A stretch of DNA of 64,000 nucleotides. Source: CAVQYV01 sp963718295 [NCBI: uncultured Methylomirabilota bacterium] (GTDB lineage: Bacteria > Methylomirabilota > Methylomirabilia > CAVQYV01). Position numbers and translations under genes: made by a program. The notes below the pieces were generated by a model. It was not told the DNA's origin and did no database searches. It was given only the letters and a program-made list of their open reading frames with translations. The first letter of the stretch is position 1; each line of letters begins with the position of its first letter. The stretch covers positions 124,001 through 188,000 of the forward strand of contig CAVQYV010000004.1 of the NCBI GenBank assembly GCA_963718295.1, given 5' to 3'. Positions 1 through 7,097 of the stretch are shown piece by piece.

Positions 1-1115
1 CGGATCACAACGCCGTCGGCAACGCTGACAATCGGCTGTCCGAAACTCCAGAACGAGTCGAGTGTGTTGCCCGACATGGTTGGCTTGATGGCGGAGTTGT
101 TGACGTAAACGCCCAGGTCATAGGCGTAACGCTGTGTCATGTCTCCATTGTGCGGGGTTGATATCACGCCCGGCTCGGCTGGCCCGTTCCCGAAGTTGAT
201 CGTGGCATCTCGAAAGAGAGCGTCGGTAGGAGCGAGTGGCAGGTGCAACACATCAGCTGTTACCAGCTGGACCTCAGTCTCGTATATGGCTTCCATGTCC
301 TGCAATTTGAGTTCGAGCCTGAGGAGGCCGAACGTGAATTCGGTCGGAACACGAAGGGCATAGTGGAACACTCCGAACCGTCCGTCCGGAGGCGTGCCAA
401 ATATCGAGTTCTGCTTGAATCCCGGCCAATCATCACGAATCGCGAGATTCTCGTCGAGCACCACTTGGCCACTGCCGTGGTCGCGCAATGTCACATGCCA
501 GCGATCCAATGAATCCTTTTGTGGGTTGGCAAGGAATTCGGCGAAGCGGGGATCCCGGAACAGGTTGATGAAGTGGCCGCTTAGAATCAGAGTACGCCGC
601 ACTACCTTGGCATTCATTTTGGGCTCAATGATATCCATCACGTCGACCGGCCCCATTAGTCCGATCATCAAGCCGTGGTCGATGTCGCCGACCGGGATCT
701 GAGGCGGTCCAGAGGTCAAAAACGCGAGAGGCCTGGCTTCAATATTGGCGGTCCAGCCAGTGGCAGAATCGCACGCGACCGGGATTTGTTGCAGGTTGCG
801 TCGGAGGATCGAAGCGCTGGATTGGTGGTGTGCTGAGGTGTGGACCGCAATCAAGGAAATGGCCCGCGCGGCGGGTCGAGAGGGGCTGACTGGGGTGGCA
901 GCGTTCAAGTCAGGGCCGATCTTGAAGAGGCTTCCGTTCTCATTCCAGTAATCGAGCACGTAACCCCCTTGGGCCATGAACAGAACGTGGCTTTCGGCGA
1001 TGATAGTCCGAGAGTCCGGGATGAGGCTAAAGTCCAGCTCGAAATCGCTGTTTCCCTCAAAATCGGTAACCGCTCTAACTCTGGCAGTGCCGAGAATCGT
1101 CACTGGGCTGCTCAT
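1..1115 (-). CDS. M23-like peptidase-fold protein, 3' end outside window
   Basis: An open frame reads leftward from an ATG at 1113-1115 to the window edge without a stop, giving about 371 visible residues. An AGGAG ribosome site lies about 8 bases upstream of the ATG. The last visible part, from about residue 322, has a His followed by QRYAYDLG and then GQPIVSVADGVV, which resembles the metal-binding and strand motifs of M23 (LytM-like) peptidases. The first 300 residues are not recognised; they look beta-rich and I see no signal peptide. The rest of the domain, including the second HxH motif, is off the window, so peptidase activity cannot be judged. No convincing operon partner is visible; the next gene on this strand ends about 290 bases upstream. 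Confidence 0.6.
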   Translation of the reverse strand, partial: MSSPVTILGTARVRAVTDFEGNSDFELDFSLIPDSRTIIAESHVLFMAQGGYVLDYWNENGSLFKIGPDLNAATPVSPSRPAARAISLIAVHTSAHHQSSASILRRNLQQIPVACDSATGWTANIEARPLAFLTSGPPQIPVGDIDHGLMIGLMGPVDVMDIIEPKMNAKVVRRTLILSGHFINLFRDPRFAEFLANPQKDSLDRWHVTLRDHGSGQVVLDENLAIRDDWPGFKQNSIFGTPPDGRFGVFHYALRVPTEFTFGLLRLELKLQDMEAIYETEVQLVTADVLHLPLAPTDALFRDATINFGNGPAEPGVISTPHNGDMTQRYAYDLGVYVNNSAIKPTMSGNTLDSFWSFGQPIVSVADGVVI

Positions 1116-1401
1116 GTTGGTTTCTCCTCTCGGAAACGTGAGATCGATCCCGCCTGCATCGACGGCGCCTCACATGGGCGTCACCCGGAGCCGGCTCTTT
1201 CGGCGATCTGGTGCACGCCACAGTTGGGCAAACTTCTTCTTTCAGTCTCAATGTTTTACCCTAGCTACTGTCGAGAATTGGATAGTTTAATGGAAATCCC
1301 TCACTTCCATGCCCTCCTCCTGGTACACCAATGTCCCCACAGTTTCTCTACGTCAATAGTGGCGGGTTAGTTAGACCGTCCCTTCCTGGCAACCCCATTG
1401 G

Positions 1402-2709
1402 TCACTTCGGCGTCGGGCCGATATAGAGCTGAAGACTGTTATTGGTCTCATCGACTTCAGCCACCACCTTTCCGCCGTCTATCACGACGGAGATCAGGCG
1501 TCCGTAGATCGATTCGGTGAAGGTATGACTGGCGTTGAGAAGTGTGTCCTTACCTGCTGCGAGGCCGCCTGGAACAGGAACCGTCCTAAAGGTCTTCGAT
1601 CCCTTCCCGTTATCCGAGGCAGAGAAGATTACGTTGAAGGGGGATGCAGCAGCGTTGCCCCAATTGTACAGCCTGATTTTCATTTCAAAGGTTTTTGCCG
1701 TGTCGTCAAACTGATAATACTCGACCCTCCCGGCGAGCTCGGGTCCGTCTCCCACCTTGACCCGTACATAGCCGAAGCCAGACTTGTAACCTGCACTATC
1801 CACCGCCCTAACCCTCGTCTTGTAGGTACCGTTGATGCCGTACGTGTAGGAGAAGCTCCCCGTGCCAGTGACACCGTCAGTAACGCCGTCGCCGTTTACA
1901 TCCCAGAAATACTGGATGATCGTGCCATTCGGGCTTGTGGCCCGACACGTGAAATTGACGTCCAGGGGCGCGCTCCCCGCAGAAGGGAAGGCCGTAAGGG
2001 AGGTGATAACAGGCTCCTTGTCGTTGTAGAGGGCGGCGACTTCCGGTACGGAGAGCGCTCTGTTATAAATGCGTATGTCATCAATAGCGCCATCAAAGAA
2101 AATACTCGAATTACCGTGCCCAGCTCCTATATACACATCTAATGAGTTTGTCGGAGTGCTTGCAACCGTGCCTCCGCCGTCAATTTGTCCATCCAGATAA
2201 AAAGTCACATACCCTCCTTTGACAGTGGCTACCACATGATGCCATGCATTAAGCGAATGGGCGCTATCAGCTATCGTCCAGGGGCAGCCGACGTCCAATC
2301 TGATTCCTCTGCCAGTCGAGCCATCCCACGTATCCAAATTCCATCCATCACATGTCGCTGCCGTCGCTTTATCCAGAATTCTGACAGTCCATGAAGGGGT
2401 CGCACTCTTTTGGTAAATCCATACCGAGAATGCATAATCACCCGTTAGATCAAAATCGGCTCTGTCAGGCACCGATATATAAGCATTTACGCCATTGAAG
2501 CTATACGCGCCATTCACCCGTCCGAATCTATCCCTGATCAAAACTGCTCCGTGGACAGTCCCATTGTTCCCATTGCCGCTAGTATCCTTAGCATTGCCCT
2601 CAAAGAGATATTCAGCAACAAGACCATTTTTTGGAGCAGCCGCCCAGGACCAGTTGCCGAATAGAAAAACTACTGCAAACACCATCAGAAACGCCTTAAC
2701 GTTGTTCAT
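1402..2709 (-). CDS. secreted LamG/PKD-domain protein
   Basis: The 435-residue product begins with a clear signal peptide (hydrophobic FLMVFAVVFLFG, cleavage likely after WSWAAA), so it is exported. Residues about 30-230 match a concanavalin A-like LamG jelly-roll domain: it opens with GLVAEYLFEGNAKDTSGNG and contains AWHHVVATV, FYLDGQ and IDDIRIYNRALS, all typical of LamG_3. Residues about 233-315 look like a PKD domain (FWDVNGDGVTD, YTYGINGTYKTRVRAVDSAG). The C-terminal 110 residues resemble a CARDB-like beta domain ending in DETNNS. Such proteins usually bind carbohydrate or act as surface adhesins; no catalytic residues are evident. AGGAGGAG just upstream of the ATG supports the start. 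It is monocistronic as far as can be seen. Confidence 0.8.
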   Translation of the reverse strand: MNNVKAFLMVFAVVFLFGNWSWAAAPKNGLVAEYLFEGNAKDTSGNGNNGTVHGAVLIRDRFGRVNGAYSFNGVNAYISVPDRADFDLTGDYAFSVWIYQKSATPSWTVRILDKATAATCDGWNLDTWDGSTGRGIRLDVGCPWTIADSAHSLNAWHHVVATVKGGYVTFYLDGQIDGGGTVASTPTNSLDVYIGAGHGNSSIFFDGAIDDIRIYNRALSVPEVAALYNDKEPVITSLTAFPSAGSAPLDVNFTCRATSPNGTIIQYFWDVNGDGVTDGVTGTGSFSYTYGINGTYKTRVRAVDSAGYKSGFGYVRVKVGDGPELAGRVEYYQFDDTAKTFEMKIRLYNWGNAAASPFNVIFSASDNGKGSKTFRTVPVPGGLAAGKDTLLNASHTFTESIYGRLISVVIDGGKVVAEVDETNNSLQLYIGPTPK

Positions 2710-3060
2710 CTCACTCCTCCTTTTCTCGTCTCTTGGTCTTGTTGTCGACTTCCAGCATCTTTTTCAGCAAACTCGCCAGCCACTTATCTGTCCTCTTCTC
2801 CTCGTTTCTTCTGACGCCCGGGTCAACGGGAGGCGATAAGCCGGAGGGGCGGAACCAACGTTTGCATGCGCGTAGCAGATGGTCTTTTTTGTCTGTGGAT
2901 GAGGGTTTCAAGAAGATGGCCAGATAACGGAATGGTGTATCCAAAGCCCTCCACCTTTAGATGCCTTTCCCGCCTTTCCCGCCTTTGGTCATAACGTCGC
3001 AGGTCAGGCGCGCTGTCAAGCGTCGCCTGACCTGCTGGCTCGGCTGCCCTTTGATTTTCA
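2710..3060. other. intergenic stretch without a supported gene
   Basis: About 350 bases between two leftward genes. A short leftward frame (77 codons) exists, but it is basic, of low complexity, lacks a family resemblance and would end directly against the ribosome site of the LamG gene. I see no convincing promoter, RNA or terminator. Confidence 0.4.
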
Positions 3061-3384
3061 TCAATTCACGTGAACGAGCAGAGGCACGGCCATGATCAGT
3101 GACCAAAGGCCCAACATAACTATCCCCACGACCGTCGCGGCCAGTGCACTTGCGAAGTGGTGTCGCCACCACAGGAACGCGGAAATCAACAAGCCTGCGG
3201 CCAGTAGCGGAGGCGGTACAGGAATCGCGTTTCTGATCCAGTAGGTCCCCTGGAAATCCAGCATGCGGACCAGCACGCTGTGAGAGTCCTGTGGGTCGCC
3301 GACGGGGTGAAGAAACGCGAGACACCCGAAAGCGAGCAGAGGGGAGATTTCCAGAACAAGGGCAAACCAAGTGAGCTTCTTCAT
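3061..3384 (-). CDS. small membrane protein, unknown function
   Basis: This 107-residue product starts at the ATG giving MKKLTWFALVLE; a TTG seven codons upstream is also open. It has three probable membrane segments: the N-terminal FALVLEISPLLAFGCLAFL, a middle PPPLLAAGLLISAFLWW, and a C-terminal ALAATVVGIVMLGLWSLIM. No catalytic motif or family signature is recognised. It sits between the LamG gene and a palindrome/integrase remnant, so it could be a captured accessory gene; that is inference from position only. No strong ribosome site precedes either start, which lowers confidence. Confidence 0.5.
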   Translation of the reverse strand: MKKLTWFALVLEISPLLAFGCLAFLHPVGDPQDSHSVLVRMLDFQGTYWIRNAIPVPPPLLAAGLLISAFLWWRHHFASALAATVVGIVMLGLWSLIMAVPLLVHVN

Positions 3385-3412
3385 CTTTGTATTGTCGATT
3401 CCCAACTATGGA

Positions 3413-3431
3413 TTATATGGTTTCCGTATAA
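3413..3431. repeat. palindrome, copy 1
   Basis: TTATATGG, a TTT centre, then CCGTATAA form an imperfect 8-base inverted repeat. The surrounding block recurs about 120 bases downstream (3533-3557). The bases just to the right, AAGACGC, recur as AAGACGCC at about 3460 and in inverted form as GCGTCTT at 3531. Confidence 0.6.
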
Positions 3432-3532
3432 GACGCTTTGCCCGGAGTTTTGTCGGTACAAGACGCCGGGCGACGATTGTGCACAATCGCTGATTTCACG
3501 GGTAGTTAGCCCTGCCAACCCGAAATGCAGGC

Positions 3533-3557
3533 GTCTTATATGGTTTCCATATAGGAC
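3533..3557. repeat. palindrome, copy 2
   Basis: GTCTTATATGG, a TTT centre, then CCATATAGGAC form an 11-base inverted repeat with one mismatch, sharing the core TATATGGTTTCC with copy 1. It ends 16 bases from the stop codon of the integrase remnant. Arm-spacer-arm symmetry next to a tyrosine recombinase suggests a recombination site, but the canonical attC core was not found, so the role is open. Confidence 0.6.
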
Positions 3558-3572
3558 ACCTGATCTTGACCA

Positions 3573-3800
3573 TCACCATGTGTCCATCGGGCTTCGCATC
3601 CCTTTTCCACCTTGGTTTAGGACGTGGGTATAGGCCATGGTCGTTCTGACGTCTTTGTGTCCAAGAAGCTCCTGAACCGTCCTGATATCGCACCCGTCTT
3701 CCAGCAGGCGGGTAGCGAAGGAATGCCGGAATGTATGGCAGGCAAACACAAAAGGGCACCGAGATTCTTCAGGATAGAGGTCTGACCGGTGCCTTTCCAT
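3573..3800 (-). pseudogene. C-terminal stub of an integron-type tyrosine recombinase
   Basis: Only the last third of the catalytic domain remains. From about residue 21 the frame reads [28 protein letters not shown] and [15 protein letters not shown]. These supply the box II Arg (HxFRH), the LLGH histidine and the tyrosine nucleophile of tyrosine recombinases. The ending YTHVL-GGKG-RSP is characteristic of integron integrases (IntI) rather than XerC/D. The first 20 residues do not match the family, and box I and the SAM-like N-terminus are missing, so the stub cannot be active. Two related palindromes lie directly downstream. It is best read as the relic of an integron or a related integrative element. 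Confidence 0.75.
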
Positions 3801-4088
3801 TTTTCGCCTCCTGTAGAGAGAGGAAAACCGCCTATGATGGCAGGGAAGGAGTCTGAAAATTGATAGAAGGGGAGCCTTGGTCAGGTCACTGCCCTCTCGC
3901 CCTATGGACTATTTACTATCCGATATCGGTCTTGTCAACCCGTTTTTCTCGGGGGTTGGACCGGGCATCGGGGGGAGGATGAGGTCCACCCAATGGACAG
4001 ATTCTTCGCCTCGTCCTCGAAAATAGTCGAAAATAGGGTCAATTCTCGATCCTTGACAATCCCGATGGAAAGGTGATAGGAAAAATCC

Positions 4089-5069
4089 ATGGCGAGGCCC
4101 CTCAGAATCCAATATCCCGATGCCATCTATCATGTCACCGTTCGGGGGAACGAGCGCAGGGAGATCTTCCGCGACGCCCGGGACCGAGATTCCTTTCTGG
4201 AGCTCCTCCGGCAGTCTGCGAGCATCTATCAGGTCAGGATCTTCAGCTATGTCCTCATGGAGAACCATTTCCATCTCCTCCTCCAAACCCCTCTGGCGAA
4301 TCTGGGAGAATTCATGCGCCATTTCAACATCGGCTACACCGGCTATTACAACCGCAGGCACCACCGGGCAGGGCATCTCTATCAGGGCAGGTACGGGAGC
4401 ATTCTGGTCGAAAGGGGCGCCTATTTGTCCGTCCTCTCCCGTTACATCCACCTGAATCCTGTCCGAACCCAGTCGATGGCGGCCAAGCCCCTCCCTACCA
4501 GGAAAAAACGTCTGGAGAGCTACCTATGGAGCAGCCTGCCTGGATACCTGAATCCCCGGAAAAGAGCAGGATTCGTAGATTACGGGATCGTCTTAGAGGA
4601 CTATGGGGGGGATAACACCCGAGGCAGGAGGGCCTACGCCCGGGCCATGGAGGGGGATCTCGCCCATGGACTGAAGATCAAGGAACAGGTCATTGCCCAG
4701 AGCCTCCTGGGGACAGATCCCTTCATCGCTTGGGTCCAGGAGACATTTCTGAAAGGCAGACGGGACCGGGAATGTCCACCCCTCCATCAGATCCAAAGAT
4801 ATCGAGCCCAGGAGGAAATCCTGCGGACCTTGGAGAAAGAGACCGGCAAGACCAGGGATGAGATCCGGGCCAACCGGGGAAGCCTCCGCCAGATGGCAAT
4901 GGATCTCCTCTACCGCATTGGAGGGATGAAGGGAACACAGATCGGTCGGATCATGGGGGTGCATTATAGCACTGTGAGCCAGGGGAGGAAGCGCCTCCAG
5001 GAGAAGATCAAGAGAGACCCCAAGTTGAGGAAGATGATGAATCGATTGGAGAAAGACCTGGTAGAATGA
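4089..5069 (+). CDS. REP-associated (Y1, IS200-like) transposase, RAYT type
   Basis: A 326-residue protein. It opens with MARPLRIQYPDAIYHVTVRG and has the HxH metal motif (ENHFHLLLQ, His60/His62) and the GHLYQGRYGS and YIHLNPVR blocks typical of single-strand Y1 transposases of the RAYT branch. The C-terminal 130 residues end in a DnaA-like helix-turn-helix (IGRIMGVHYSTVSQGRKR), common in longer RAYTs. Such enzymes nick and move short palindromes; they are usually single-copy, stably inherited and not flanked by full IS ends. The start ATG is the first after a long unrelated upstream stretch. A 7-base-pair hairpin lies just downstream at 5104-5125 and could be its palindrome substrate. Confidence 0.85.
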   Translation: MARPLRIQYPDAIYHVTVRGNERREIFRDARDRDSFLELLRQSASIYQVRIFSYVLMENHFHLLLQTPLANLGEFMRHFNIGYTGYYNRRHHRAGHLYQGRYGSILVERGAYLSVLSRYIHLNPVRTQSMAAKPLPTRKKRLESYLWSSLPGYLNPRKRAGFVDYGIVLEDYGGDNTRGRRAYARAMEGDLAHGLKIKEQVIAQSLLGTDPFIAWVQETFLKGRRDRECPPLHQIQRYRAQEEILRTLEKETGKTRDEIRANRGSLRQMAMDLLYRIGGMKGTQIGRIMGVHYSTVSQGRKRLQEKIKRDPKLRKMMNRLEKDLVE

Positions 5070-5103
5070 GGGACCTCAACCTGGGAGCTGGAAGTCGAAT
5101 CCT

Positions 5104-5125
5104 CCTCGGCCTCTGTAAGCCGAGG
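5104..5125. repeat. hairpin downstream of the RAYT gene
   Basis: CCTCGGC, an 8-base loop, then GCCGAGG form a perfect 7-base-pair stem 35 bases after the transposase stop. No T-tract follows, so a REP-like palindrome is more likely than a terminator. Confidence 0.5.
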
Positions 5126-5165
5126 TGAGGGCTCCGAGGCAGAGAAGAACAGGGAAAGAGTGCAG

Positions 5166-6047
5166 ATGAGCCTTCCATCCCGTGTTGGAAGAATATGGCA
5201 TCATGCAAAAGAGATCCTATCCGGATCGTTTCGCGTGGTAGGACTTGCCTATCGAAGGTTCGATGAGGTCGATGCAGGCGAAGGCGCGGCCAGTATGGCC
5301 TATTACGCCATCTTCTCCCTGTTTCCCCTATTGCTGGTTCTGGTCGCTGTGGGGAGTTTCGCGCTGGATCGCGCCCAGGTTCAGGCGATGGTATTGGATC
5401 TCTTAAAAAAGGGGATTCCCATCTCCCAAGGACTGGTGGAGAGGAATGTTCGAAGGGTATTTGAGTTAAGGGGGGCAGTCGGGGCTGTGGCAATGATCGG
5501 CCTATTGTGGTCGGCCACAAGCTTCTTCACCACGTTGGCCTATCATATCGACCGTGCCTGGGTGGAATCGGAGCTGCGGGGCTACCTGAGGAGGCGCCTT
5601 CAGGCCTTGGTCATGGTAAGCATTCTCGCGGGGCTGCTCGTTCTTTCTTTGATTGCGACCGCCTCCCTTAAGATCCTTCGCCACTTCAGCCGATCTTTTT
5701 GGGGTGGTTTCTCTACGGTAGGAGATCTTTTGTGGCCTCTCCTTTCCGGCCTCCTGCCGTCCCTGTTTACCTTCTTGATGCTTTTGGGTCTGTATCGGTG
5801 GGTGCCCAATACGGGGGTGAGATGGTCAGAGGCCATCATAGCGGGATTGGTAGCCACGGCAGGGATGGAAACGACAACACGCGCATTCAGCTGGTATGTC
5901 CACAGTGGAATGGCCCGATATCAGTTGATTTACGGTTCCCTGGGAGCGGTGGTGGCCCTGATGTTGTGGATCTACCTGAACAGTCTGATTACCCTCTTCG
6001 GCGCCCACCTCAGCGCCGCAATTGCCCAGCAGACCCGAAAAGGATGA
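5166..6047 (+). CDS. YihY/BrkB family inner-membrane protein
   Basis: About 293 residues from the ATG (a GTG two codons upstream is also open). The family-typical N-terminal block is visible: DAGEGAASMAYYAIFSLFPL followed by a long hydrophobic segment. Further helices occur at VGAVAMIGLLWSATSFFTTL, ALVMVSILAGLLVLSLIA, LLSGLLPSLFTFLMLLGLYRWVP and LGAVVALMLWIYLNSLITLF, giving six or so spans. The ending ITLFGAHLSAAIA is characteristic of YihY proteins (also annotated BrkB or UPF0761). The biochemical function of the family is not settled; it was once mislabelled ribonuclease BN. It is not obviously part of an operon. Confidence 0.85.
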   Translation: MSLPSRVGRIWHHAKEILSGSFRVVGLAYRRFDEVDAGEGAASMAYYAIFSLFPLLLVLVAVGSFALDRAQVQAMVLDLLKKGIPISQGLVERNVRRVFELRGAVGAVAMIGLLWSATSFFTTLAYHIDRAWVESELRGYLRRRLQALVMVSILAGLLVLSLIATASLKILRHFSRSFWGGFSTVGDLLWPLLSGLLPSLFTFLMLLGLYRWVPNTGVRWSEAIIAGLVATAGMETTTRAFSWYVHSGMARYQLIYGSLGAVVALMLWIYLNSLITLFGAHLSAAIAQQTRKG

Positions 6048-6549
6048 CGAACGGAAGGTGCCTCCAATGGGCCTTTAGACCCTATGGGGATCATGCCCTC
6101 GGGGGAAAACCGGTTGCGGTGATAAGTGCATCCATCGGGGCCTGGGGAACGGGAGGGGCACAATATCATCTGCGGCAGTGCTTCGCGTTCCTGGACAGGT
6201 ATCCGGTGAACGGGCCGGAGTGAATGGTGGCCTTTATCCCCTAAGAAGATCGTGTAAAATGGACAGGTTATTGACCCAAGAGTCAAGAAACTTCTCAGGG
6301 AATGGATCGAGAGCCTGGTGGCTTGGGGCCGAAAGTGGAGGAAGCGGACTCATCGTCCATGGGACCTGCCGGCATCTTAGGCCTGGGGGGAGATTGAGAA
6401 TCGGGCCTCATCTCTTAGGCCTCCTTCAGCCTGTTGCCTCTAGAGCCTTCCCATCAGGGTTCAACTGGCCCCGATAATTCAGCACCAGATCCCAGTCTTT
6501 GAAGCCCAGTCGCTGCCCAGGCTACGCCATAGTAGCTGTGCGATTTGAC
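6048..6549. other. long intergenic region
   Basis: About 500 bases after the YihY gene with no frame that resembles a protein family. It is moderately GC-rich and contains several AGGCCT repeats around 6378-6425 but no clear stem followed by T's. The only signal I can support is the promoter at its right end. Confidence 0.4.
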
Positions 6550-6578
6550 TTGACATGGGCGAGGAGCTTGAGTATTTC
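6550..6578 (+). promoter_or_regulatory. sigma-70-like promoter for the Rho_N gene
   Basis: TTGACA at 6550-6555, a 17-base spacer and TATTTC at 6573-6578. The -35 box and spacing are ideal and the -10 box is weak. It would start transcription near 6585, about 60 bases before the proposed TTG start. Confidence 0.45.
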
Positions 6579-6627
6579 TTTGAGGGAAATTTGCGGCCAT
6601 GGGCGATTTTGGAACAATTGGAATAGG

Positions 6628-6637
6628 AAAGGAGGTG
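6628..6637 (+). promoter_or_regulatory. ribosome binding site deciding a TTG start
   Basis: AAAGGAGGTG is a near-perfect Shine-Dalgarno sequence whose GGAGG lies 8 bases before a TTG at 6644. The ATG at 6599 in the same frame has only a weak GAGGG far upstream, so the TTG is the better start. Confidence 0.6.
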
Positions 6638-6643
6638 GGAGAA

Positions 6644-7036
6644 TTGGAGGAGCAGAAGAAGGCCGGAAAAATAAAGGATCTGGAAAGGTTGACCACTCTT
6701 AAGCTCCGGGAGCTCGCCCTGGAGAGATATCCCCAGATCAAAGGCGTACACGGGATGAAGAAGGAGGATCTCATCGAGGCGATCAAGGCGGTGGAGATTG
6801 AGCTGGGGATCCGGGAGAAAGAGGAGGAGGGAAAGGCACCCCACCGTGAGCGGAAGAAAAGGGTCATCAGGGAGAAGAAGGTCCTTTCCATCCAGGAAGC
6901 TAAGTCAATGGTGATCGGCCTCAAGAAGCAAAGGGAAGGGGCCTTGACCTCCCAGGACAGCAAGGGTTTGGAGCAGGTGAGGTTGAAGATCAAGAGGCTC
7001 AAGAGGGCCATGAGGAAGGTCAAAGAGGCCTCTTGA
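6644..7036 (+). CDS. stand-alone Rho_N (SAP-like) domain protein
   Basis: With the TTG start the product has 130 residues. Residues about 12-50 match the N-terminal domain of transcription terminator Rho: LTTLKLRELALERYPQIKG then VHGMKKEDLIEAI. In Rho this helical domain contacts RNA and is followed by a cold-shock fold and an ATPase, both absent here. The rest is highly charged and helical (KEEEGKAPHRERKKR, then a Lys/Arg-rich tail), consistent with a small nucleic acid-binding protein. Similar free-standing Rho_N proteins occur in Desulfobacterota, but I know of no assigned function. It is followed 61 bases later by the Nramp-like gene on the same strand and has its own promoter. Confidence 0.7.
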   Translation: MEEQKKAGKIKDLERLTTLKLRELALERYPQIKGVHGMKKEDLIEAIKAVEIELGIREKEEEGKAPHRERKKRVIREKKVLSIQEAKSMVIGLKKQREGALTSQDSKGLEQVRLKIKRLKRAMRKVKEAS

Positions 7037-7097
7037 TTCCCGGGATAGGAAGGGAAGAGCAGGGCTTTTTCATTCCATTGGGGGGAGGGAGAGGGAG

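Noticed and set aside
2711-2944. 77-codon minus-strand frame before the LamG gene
   Set aside because: Lys/Arg/Glu-rich low-complexity sequence with no family resemblance and no clear ribosome site; insufficient support.
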